The notes under the pieces were generated by a model. It was not told where the DNA came from and ran no database searches. It was given only the letters and a program-made list of their open reading frames with translations. A stretch of DNA of 64,000 nucleotides from Lithodes maja (Eukaryota > Arthropoda > Malacostraca > Decapoda > Lithodidae), in assembly GCA_037953745.1 (NCBI GenBank), contig JBAKBP010000775.1, positions 62,001-126,000 of the forward strand, read 5' to 3'. Of the stretch, positions 55,096 through 62,712 are shown one piece after another. Both the position numbers and the translations under genes were made by a program. Position 1 is the stretch's first letter. Each line of letters starts with the position of its first letter.

Positions 55096-57669
55096 ATGGA
55101 GTGGATGTTGTCAAATTCATACCTGGGGGCATCCTTACTCTCCTCTAAGAGGATAGTCTCGCAGGGATCCGTAACGTCCAAAAACACATCCTCCTCTTCC
55201 TCTACCAACGACGATTTCATGGTCCACAACCTGGACTTTCATAGCACCGCCACAGTCCATAGAGAGTGTACGCCCATGTACTTGGTGTTCGGCTGCGGAG
55301 GTTCTACGGGTAGAGAGAGGTTGCTGTCTGCATCCAATCTTTTGGGATGTGTGGCCGAGTTACAAGACAAGACACCGCTGAGATTTCCCGTGCCTTGGCA
55401 TATATCCAACGACACGACTAGCTACAGATACTACTTGAAACGACTTAAGGCACTCAACTGTTTTCGGGACACCAACTTTATCATCACACCCAAACCCGGT
55501 ATGGGAGAGCAGGTTGCGGCCAAGTGGGCAGGGACGAGCAACCCGACTCTAATCTACCCGATAGGTTCCGAAAATGCCAATAGTCTATGTCTGATGCGGA
55601 GCTACTTGCAGCTACAGATTGTCTTTTCGGACAACCACCTAGACGAACAACCCAAACGCTCCGTGAGTGTAACCAACGCGAAATTCAGACAGCAACTCAC
55701 CATCCGCAAACGGCATTTCCTATATCTGTTGTTGGACTACATCAGGAAGATGGAGCTCGATCTGGGATATACCTTCTTCAATCCTTACTCCGTGGGTCAC
55801 CTATCTTCCAAGTCTACCTCTCCCGACAACATCAGGAGAGACCTGTTCACCACCACATTTCTGGGCGACTCCTTCGCCAAAGACACCACCGTACTGGCCG
55901 ATCTATTGAAGGGTCCCGGAGTAAGTTTGATCTACCGAATGTTCGCCTTACACCTCAAAGTGAAGGGGGCTCAGATCTGGGAAGATCATTTCATCGACAA
56001 TCAAATTTTAGAGTATGCCAACGTGGACGAGCTAGACGAAATGAAAAACTTCCACGACACATTCCTATATCCCAACTACAGCGAAACTCTGAAGCACTTG
56101 GCCGACTCACCCACCCCCGAGAACTTGATATGCGATTTCATTAACCGGGTGGTGGTCAGATGTCAATTCATACTGCTACACTCTATTCTCCAACACGTAC
56201 AGTTTAATGCCAGATTGCTGGTGAACTACGAGGCTTTTCGTATGCTAGCTTACAAGATCTTCTATCCGGTCTACTCGGCGTTCATGACCCAAAACTCGAC
56301 GGTGACCGAGTCGGTATACTACATGCAGTTAGTCAACGACACCCTGGACCAAATGTTCGGAGCGGAATCCATAGGTCGGAGTCTGACCAAGACTTTGAAT
56401 GGTACCACCTCCTACACCGACTTGGGAGAAGAACGTTTGAGGTGCAACGATGGCAGAGCGGGTAGAGGTATGACCAACACCCAAACGCCCATCGACTGTA
56501 AGATTTCCGCCAACATGGACAAGGCTCACGCCTGCACTGCGAATCGAAAAGAGTTGATGAAAGCCGTCGAGATATCCCTTAAGGCCAACAAGCGAGCCAA
56601 TCTAGCCAAAGTCAGGAAGGAGGCGAGGCGGAAGATTGCGGTCAAGAGAAACGACACCAAACGCGTCAAAAGATTGCTCGATGCGGCTAGAGCTCGGGTG
56701 GCAGCGAGAAAACGCTGGGGTGGTGGTGAATATGACAATAATGAAGAGGACGAAGACGAAGGGGGAGAAGTCGAGACTGTGGCTGATGAGGAGGACGAAG
56801 ACGATAGCGATGATGTTACATTCGACCCGTTCTCCAAAGATCCTAATAGTTGCTGTACCAGCGAGAGTCGCAAACAGATGGTGAAGGTGGTAGATGACTT
56901 CGTGACGACCGCCAATGAAGACAGTCTCTTATTTGAACAGGCCATAGTGAATCTGAGCGAAGGGAACCTGGAAGAAGCGTACCAAGTTGTAACCTCTGGG
57001 GAAGATGGAGAGAACCAAGCCAACGATGAGTTTAGAGAGAATGTGTTCGGCGTAGTTCACAGAAGAGACCTCAACTACTTCAACATGAGTGAGAAGAACT
57101 GCCTTGGTGAATACAACAAAGTGAGAACCATCCTCAACAAGGTACTTTCGGGTACAGACAATGGATTCGAGGAACACCAGGGACTCTTGATACTGAACGG
57201 AATCTTCGAAGAGGCTTTCAGTCTCAACTCGGGAACCGTGTTCAATTCTGTCAACGTAACAAATCCCAGCACTCCGTTAGCCCAACCGAATATCCCACCC
57301 AGCGTAGTGGCGGACGCGGGTCGAGCCAAAGAACCCATAGTATCATCCAATGTCCTCCAGGAGGCCGTTGTGGCTGCCTCCAACAACTTATGTGGCCCAC
57401 TATCGTACGAGAAGAATCGGGAAGAGCGGTTGAGTTCGGCTTTCAGGGAGTTTATCAGAGATCGTCCGTCATATTACGAATATACCGACCAATCCATCCT
57501 GGTCGAAAGACAACTCAACAACCACATCTTCTCAGCTATAGTAGCGAGGAACCCCCTTCACATAGCCATGATTACCACAGAGAATAATATCGAACGTCTG
57601 CTGGTGATGCGCAACCTTCTCACATATCTGAACATAACCATGGCCGGGCTCGGAGTCGGAGTTGGCTAA
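55096..57669 (+). CDS. Large viral-like protein, function unknown
   Basis: 857 residues, no internal stop. ATG at 55096 is the first in frame after a stop at 55048. A Gly-rich loop FGCGGSTGRERLL (65-77) recalls nucleotide-binding loops but is not a canonical Walker A. Residues 80-420 look globular with many aromatic residues. About 495-548 is a basic helix (KANKRANLAK to RVAARKRW). About 549-580 is an acidic run rich in Glu and Asp. The last third is globular again. Length and plan fit a virion structural or DNA-associated protein of a nimavirus, but I cannot name the orthologue. The end overlaps the next frame by 8 bp, and a frameshift may have split a longer protein there. Confidence 0.7.
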   Translation: MEWMLSNSYLGASLLSSKRIVSQGSVTSKNTSSSSSTNDDFMVHNLDFHSTATVHRECTPMYLVFGCGGSTGRERLLSASNLLGCVAELQDKTPLRFPVPWHISNDTTSYRYYLKRLKALNCFRDTNFIITPKPGMGEQVAAKWAGTSNPTLIYPIGSENANSLCLMRSYLQLQIVFSDNHLDEQPKRSVSVTNAKFRQQLTIRKRHFLYLLLDYIRKMELDLGYTFFNPYSVGHLSSKSTSPDNIRRDLFTTTFLGDSFAKDTTVLADLLKGPGVSLIYRMFALHLKVKGAQIWEDHFIDNQILEYANVDELDEMKNFHDTFLYPNYSETLKHLADSPTPENLICDFINRVVVRCQFILLHSILQHVQFNARLLVNYEAFRMLAYKIFYPVYSAFMTQNSTVTESVYYMQLVNDTLDQMFGAESIGRSLTKTLNGTTSYTDLGEERLRCNDGRAGRGMTNTQTPIDCKISANMDKAHACTANRKELMKAVEISLKANKRANLAKVRKEARRKIAVKRNDTKRVKRLLDAARARVAARKRWGGGEYDNNEEDEDEGGEVETVADEEDEDDSDDVTFDPFSKDPNSCCTSESRKQMVKVVDDFVTTANEDSLLFEQAIVNLSEGNLEEAYQVVTSGEDGENQANDEFRENVFGVVHRRDLNYFNMSEKNCLGEYNKVRTILNKVLSGTDNGFEEHQGLLILNGIFEEAFSLNSGTVFNSVNVTNPSTPLAQPNIPPSVVADAGRAKEPIVSSNVLQEAVVAASNNLCGPLSYEKNREERLSSAFREFIRDRPSYYEYTDQSILVERQLNNHIFSAIVARNPLHIAMITTENNIERLLVMRNLLTYLNITMAGLGVGVG

Positions 57670-58653
57670 AGCGTCAGCGAACAATTCTGACGTGAAGAAG
57701 CTATTCAGAACCAAATACGACTACCAATCGTGCGGGGTATATTCCGAGAGTATCGGCGAGGCGGTGTATCCCAAGTGTATCAAAAATTTGTTGAGTATAA
57801 CGGGTAAGAATGCACCCACTCAAGTGTGTGGGCACGTATTCTGCAAGATGCTCAAACAGATTCTGGTCAGCATCGACAAAACCAAAGCCAGAGAGTTCTT
57901 GACTGATCCTGCATCAGAAAGAAATCTGAATGCCATCTATAAGGCAGTTTGTAAGCCAGATGAGACCGCCAACATAGATCAAAGGAGAGAAAAATTGTTC
58001 GATATGTTGTATCACAAAACTAAAGGCGACGGTGTCGAAAACTACTTCGATCAGACGCTCCGACTGATGCAGTTGGACGAGAAGGAGCTTTTCCTAGACC
58101 AACACGAAGGGGTGTCCGGAGAGCCTGTACAGATGACACCGAGCGAGTTGGTTGGTAGCGACCGAACCGAAATTGATAAAGAGGGTGATATCGCTATAAC
58201 AACAACACCACCACCACCACCATCATCACCAAATAATTTTTCGACTATGGTAGTTCAAGCTGAAGTGCGTCCAGAACCCAACAACAAAAAGAGATTAATC
58301 GGTAGTAGTAATAGTAGTAGTGCCGCTAAGCGTATCAAGACAACGGACATTCTACAACAAGCCATGGAAGTGGGGGATATTAAATCAGACGACGGAAAAG
58401 AAGACCATAGTATTATGGAAAGGTTCCTAGAGGATACCGTCACTCGTCGAGAAGAAGAAGAAGAACCCTCACTTGCAATGTTGGACGAAGACTACGAACA
58501 TGAGTTTAGAGCTATACTGGAGGACAACCAGACACCTATATCCGACAGCGACATATTCGATATGCAGTCGGTAGTGGAAGAACTATTCAAAAGTATGGAA
58601 CCTACCGAGAATGCACCGTTCACCGAGAAGTCACCCAATAGTAGTAGTAAAAA

Positions 58654-58660
<7 letters not shown>
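57662..58660 (+). pseudogene. Viral-like protein with RING-like CGHVFC, no ATG start
   Basis: 332-codon open frame whose first codon here is TTG; no ATG occurs in frame between the stop at 57635 and codon 62. It follows the preceding gene with an 8-bp overlap and one-base frame offset. So either a one-base indel near 57665 cut a protein of about 1190 residues in two, or this gene lost its start. Cys24, Cys39 and CGHVFC (56-61) resemble the core of a RING finger, but the full set of zinc ligands is not present. The C-terminal half is acidic with Pro, Ser and Asn runs (six Pro near 58207). Followed directly by a 24-base A-run. Confidence 0.55.
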
Positions 58661-58684
<24 letters not shown>

Positions 58685-58790
58685 GCTTGGGTGGTTCGGT
58701 CCTATATTTCCAGTCCGATCTTTTTAACGATGATGGTGATGCTCCTCCGAAAGCTGAAAGCATATCTAATGCTAGCCTCAACACACCGAC
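58661..58790. other. Spacer with A-run after the viral-like gene
   Basis: A-run at 58663-58684 directly after the TAG. No AATAAA upstream of it. The A-run could be homopolymer growth or a mark of a cDNA-derived end. Confidence 0.4.
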
Positions 58791-58797
58791 TATATAG
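58791..58797 (+). promoter_or_regulatory. TATA box for the interrupted gene at 58849
   Basis: TATATAG, 52 bp upstream of the ATG, in a spacing typical for a short 5' UTR. Confidence 0.45.
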
Positions 58798-58848
58798 TAT
58801 GGTGGTGGGGTATTTCGTGTTATAGTATCATTCTAAACTTTGGTAGAG

Positions 58849-59211
58849 ATGGAGTGGGAAGACAGCTCCTCCTCTACCTCTTGTTGTTATTCAACCTCCT
58901 CGGAAGAAGATGAAACGAAGGTCGCACCCGAGAAGGCTACTACTAGCTCTTCCGACATATCCGACTTTGACGACGATGAAGATTTCGACGAGCAGACCAG
59001 TCTACTACTACCCAAGATGACAAAGTCACCCAAAGCGATAAAGAGGCTAGCTCGCAAACACAAGCGAGAACTGAAAGTGGGTTGCGGCATCTTCTCCGAG
59101 AGTAAATCTGGGGACATTCTGAGCGCCTCCAACACCAAAGTCGACATGAACATCCACGCCCCTTACATCTCTGATATGAGAGAGATCAAAGAAAATATAG
59201 AGCATGAGGTT
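58849..59211 (+). pseudogene. Viral-like gene, 5' piece, interrupted at a TTAA
   Basis: 121 codons from ATG at 58849. The N terminus is Ser-rich and acidic, then a basic helix (KAIKRLARKHKREL) and a globular start. Coding similarity in style ends at the TTAA at 59210-59213; beyond it the frame runs into inserted DNA and stops at 59283. The 3' piece continues at 60482 in the same phase. Counting both pieces, the uninterrupted gene would have encoded about 408 residues. Unknown function. Confidence 0.65.
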
Positions 59212-60479
59212 AACCCGGGAGCTGCGGGGAGACTCTTAAGAGTTCCCCCGGCGGACTGCGGGAAGACTCTTGAGAGTAAGTAAAATAAAAAATCAACTTT
59301 TGACATCGAAAACAAAATATTTTTTTTATTTTTACTTTTTTTATTTTTTATTTTTTTTTTGGCCCCTGGGCCATGCAAAATCTCAGTCCTCTACCTCCCC
59401 TCCTTCCCCACTTTCCTCCTCTCCTTCAGTTATCACCTATTTTCCCTATTATTCCCTTATTCTGAGGTATATTTTCGTGCTAACATTAGCGAGTTGCAAG
59501 CAGGGTGTTGTCATCACTGATGGCAAGCGAGTGCAAGAGAGAGAGAGAGAGTATCGATCGACTGTGTCTCAGTGGCCTTGGGGGAAATTGGCGGGAAAGC
59601 AGTTTGCCTCACCCATACATTATATTATTACAACTCGCGGGCTATATCTCCGATTTTGACCATCCAAACGCTGTTTTCACTCGTTTTATTGTTGTTTCAG
59701 GTTAATACCTTTATAATCAACCCATAATAAGCGCATATGGATAATTATTAATGCTATTAACCCGGGAGCTGCGGGGAGACTCTTAAGAGTTCCCCCGGCG
59801 GACTGCGGGAAGACTCTTGAGAGTAAGTAAAATAAAAAATCAACTTTTGACATCGAAAAAAAAAAAAAATATTTTTTATTTTTTTATTTTTTTATTTTTT
59901 TTTGGCCCCTGGGCCATGCAAAATCTCAGTCCTCTACCTCCCCTCCTTCCCCACTTTCCTCCTCTCCTTCAGTTATCACCTATTTTCCCTATTATTCCCT
60001 TATTCTGAGGTATATTTTCGTGCTAACATTAGCGAGTTGCAAGCAGGGTGATGTCATCACTGATGGCAAGCGAGTGCAAGAGAGAGAGAGAGAGTATCGA
60101 TCGACTGTGTCTCAGTGGCCTTGGGGGAAATTGGCGGGAAAGCAGTTTGCCTCACCCATACATTATACAACTCGCGGGCTATATCTCCGATTTTGACCAT
60201 CCAAACGCTGTTTTCACTCGTTTTATTGTTGTTTCAGGTTAATACCTTTATAATCAACCCATAATAGGCGCATATGGATAATTATTAATGCTATTAATGG
60301 TACAATGAATATTTTAGTGACGGAAACACCTCAAATACGTCAGCACAGGGGGACGTTTTCAATTACCCCCATGCGCACTTGTTAGGTTAATGGTACAATG
60401 AATATTTTAGTGACGGAAACACCTCAAATACGTCAGCACAGGGGGACGTTTTCAATTACCCCCATGCGCACTTGTTAGG
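59210..60479. mobile_element. TTAA-flanked insertion, family D units A-A-B-B
   Basis: 1270 bp between TTAA at 59210 and TTAA at 60480. It consists of two copies of a 547/537-bp unit (59210 and 59757), each starting TTAACCCGGGAGCTGCGGGG, then two exact copies of a 93-bp unit (60294 and 60387), each starting TTAATGGTACAATG and ending GTTAGG. Every junction is a TTAA. The outermost ends are TTAACCC and, in reverse, TTAACCT. No transposase. Small frames inside (129, 66, 63, 64 residues) are not genes. Same family as 30795-30868. Confidence 0.8.
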
Positions 60480-60481
60480 TT

Positions 60482-61345
60482 AAGAAGATTGCCCCCAAAA
60501 CGGCAGAGGCTTTCCGAAATTACGAATTCCAAATAGGGGCCATCATAGCCCAACACGAGCAGCTCAAACTCACTCAATTCTCGCTGATGGTTGACCATAA
60601 CTTGAACAGTAAGCAGTACTTCTACAACATTCTCAAGAAGTGTCTCACCATTATAATGACCATCGAGAGAGTCTTGGTCAGCCAACCGAAAGACTTGGTG
60701 ATGAAGGTCGTAATCGACGGACTTAACATTTACAGACTGACCATATCCCCGCTGGGTCGAGTGCGGACACCCATGACTCAACTCAACTACTGCTGGATAG
60801 TGGCTCTATTGGCGCACAAACTGAACCTCCCCGCAGAGTATTCCGTCAACGTCCACAAGACCTCCATTATACAATTCGTGTCTCGCCTGAGGAACAGATG
60901 GTACGCGAGAATAGTTCCCAAAATAAACGACCTCTCCCTGTACATCTATACCGCCGCCACGGTAAATCACCTAAGAGGTAACGACAGGGCCATGTTGGAT
61001 CTAATAGTCGATCTCTTCTTTCTAGACTCTAGGGGTTTGGAGAAAAAGCCCAGTACCTTCGTCAACGGGATCGTGGAGTTCATCTTAAACTCCCACCAAC
61101 GCCACGACAGGAGGGTCGCTACGGTAACAGCTACCAACCATTCCAAGAACGTGATTCACATTTCAAAGAGTATAGAGGACTACCTTATGTCCAAAAATAT
61201 TGGACGCCACTTACTCAATTTAACGAGCAAACTTGTAATGAACTACCCCACCTACAAGGCCAAGAGGGATCCCAAAATATGCGCGTTGGCTCTGATGTCC
61301 CACCAGCAAACTGAAAGAGATTTTGTAGAGTTTGGGTGCCAATAA
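60482..61345 (+). pseudogene. Viral-like gene, 3' piece
   Basis: 287 codons and a stop, in phase with the 5' piece at 58849-59211. The first internal ATG is at 60587, but the coding look is continuous from 60482, so this is not an independent gene. Mostly helical, with basic and hydrophobic residues and no known motif. The TAA stop (61343-61345) lies within AATAAA (61341-61346), so the polyadenylation signal overlaps the stop. Confidence 0.65.
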
Positions 61346-61346
61346 A
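61341..61346 (+). terminator. Polyadenylation signal overlapping the stop codon
   Basis: AATAAA containing the TAA of the gene ending at 61345; compact signals like this are common in nuclear DNA viruses. Confidence 0.55.
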
Positions 61347-61353
61347 AAACTGA

Positions 61354-61560
61354 CTAACTTTCTTCTACCTTTATTGTCAACCTTGCTATCATATCAGAGA
61401 CAGATTCTGTAATGAATGTAACAGTGTGTATCATGCCATTTTTAGGGTCGATGGTCGTGATGATTGTGGTAACCACTCGCACTTTTTTAGGAGTAGTGGT
61501 GGTTATCGTATAAATACGATAGAATATGACTCTTTTGTGATCTCTTATGTCTCTGTGACG
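61354..61560 (-). pseudogene. C-terminal remnant of a convergent viral-like gene
   Basis: On minus, an open frame of 68 codons ends with TAG at 61354-61356, eight bases beyond the stop of the plus-strand gene. It reads YRIYTITTTTPKKVRVVTT and IDPKNGMIHTVTF toward the C terminus ARLTIKVEES. Upstream the frame closes at a TGA just inside the TGACGTCA at 61557-61564, where the LTR of the next element seems to begin. So the 5' part was lost there. Minus-sense AATAAA lies just before the stop. Small and without homology evidence, hence moderate confidence. Confidence 0.45.
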
Positions 61561-62300
61561 TCACGATCTCTCCTACAGCACGACGTAGGATGAGTAGATC
61601 GTATATTATAAGATTGTAAATAAGTTAAGTTATAAAAGGCCTAATATGCTATTAAGCAATATTGCCATGGTCTTATGTAGTATATATGAATTTATCGTAT
61701 ATATTAATATAATTTATCGTATAGAGCAACCTAAATGCGGTACGATAATTTGGGCTCCTGGCGGTTTGCCAAGGCAGCAAGGTGTGCTTTTGAGGTACGC
61801 CAGAGCCTTCACGAACACCAACCAGTTAACATCTAATTTTCCGCCCTCAGTTGATCGTGCTTTTGTGCCTGTAATCACAATACACATACAGCAATACACT
61901 CAGCTACACCATCACGACGCTCTCATCGACATCATGACTGACTGATAGATAAGCATACATTATAATAATGATGTCCATTCCCATGTAATCATTTATTCTT
62001 TCTTTAACTTGACTTGAGTCTTGGGACCGAAGTCTCGTTCCCCATTGTCCACCGCCATATTGGATAAAACGTTCTCCCTTGCCTCATTGCCACGTGGAAC
62101 TATTGGTGAGTTAATTCCTGGCTAATATTAACCCTTATAACCTTACCCTATATATACATTTGTTATGTGAGACCTTTGGATATAAATTAGCTTGTTTCAG
62201 ATTGAATTCAATTTAGATATAGAGTAGTTTTCATTTAGATTGATTTTATTTGATTCATTATAGCTTAGTAATATTTAACTTCCATTGATAGTTTACCACA
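61554..62300 (+). repeat. Putative 5' LTR of the BEL/Pao-like element
   Basis: Contains a TATA box TTATAAAAGG at about 61630-61640. Ends ...GTTTACCACA directly before the primer-binding-site-like sequence. No gene; a 99-residue frame at 61646-61945 is unsupported. The partner LTR is outside the window. Confidence 0.5.
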
Positions 62301-62712
62301 TTGGTGCCCAGACCCGGGAATTAGCTACCAGTAAGGGATTTTAAGGCAATGAACAAGGGGACATATAACAGGATGCAGGAACAACTCTATGATAAACTGG
62401 CAAGGCTAGCCAAGCGATGGTTAGAGCCGGAATGCAGGGTCACATCGTTGTGCCTGCCTAAGTCCTGCATCCCACCCATCATCTTTCCCCAGTAATTTTC
62501 TTTTCCGTTTCGGACTTCCTGCGACTATTATGACCTGACCTAACATTTTTTCTTGTTCAATATGATCCATTAGTAGGTATTGCTATTTAGTGTACTATTT
62601 TTTCTCCATAACATAGAAGTCCGCCGGTTGGCGTCTCTTAATTAGACTATTATTTGGCCGTTGTTTTTGTAACGTAACATTTAGATACATAGCCTATAGG
62701 CTCGCATGCAAA
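62301..62712 (+). other. Primer binding site and leader of the BEL/Pao-like element
   Basis: TTGGTGCCCAGACCCGGGAA at 62301-62320 looks like a site for a tRNA 3' end (TGG complementary to CCA). A short frame of 48 codons at 62350-62493 precedes the Gag; its role, if any, is unknown. Confidence 0.55.

Larger units (their letters stand above)
53027..61553. other. Endogenous large-DNA-virus island (nimavirus-like)
   Basis: 8.5 kb with close-packed intronless genes on both strands in a window otherwise free of genes. The proteins are large, carry alternate acidic and basic low-complexity tracts, and show no host-family domains. One stop codon sits in AATAAA and TATA boxes lie upstream of two genes. 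Known: nimaviruses have such genes, and integrated copies occur in decapod genomes. Inference: this is one. Alternatives are another nuclear arthropod DNA virus (nudivirus-like) or an unknown giant transposon. Both edges are cut by retroelements. The breaks inside genes show that it is not an active genome. Confidence 0.55.

Noticed and set aside
55161..55175. Canonical Walker A ATPase at the Gly-rich loop of the 857-residue protein
   Set aside because: The loop in the protein (residues 65-77, encoded near 55288-55326) lacks the G-x4-G-K-S/T pattern; Arg replaces Lys and spacing is off.
55096..57669. Naming the 857-residue protein after a specific white spot virus structural protein of similar length
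   Set aside because: Length alone is not evidence and no alignment was possible.
59270..60242. Small proteins within the TTAA insertion
   Set aside because: They are duplicated with the unit, contain T-runs and GA-runs, and differ between copies by indels.
61509..61516. TATAAATA as a viral promoter
   Set aside because: It falls inside the minus-strand frame ending at 61354 and no gene starts downstream on either strand.
61646..61945. 99-residue frame in the putative BEL LTR
   Set aside because: No family resemblance and it lies between a TATA box and the primer binding site, where LTR sequence is expected.
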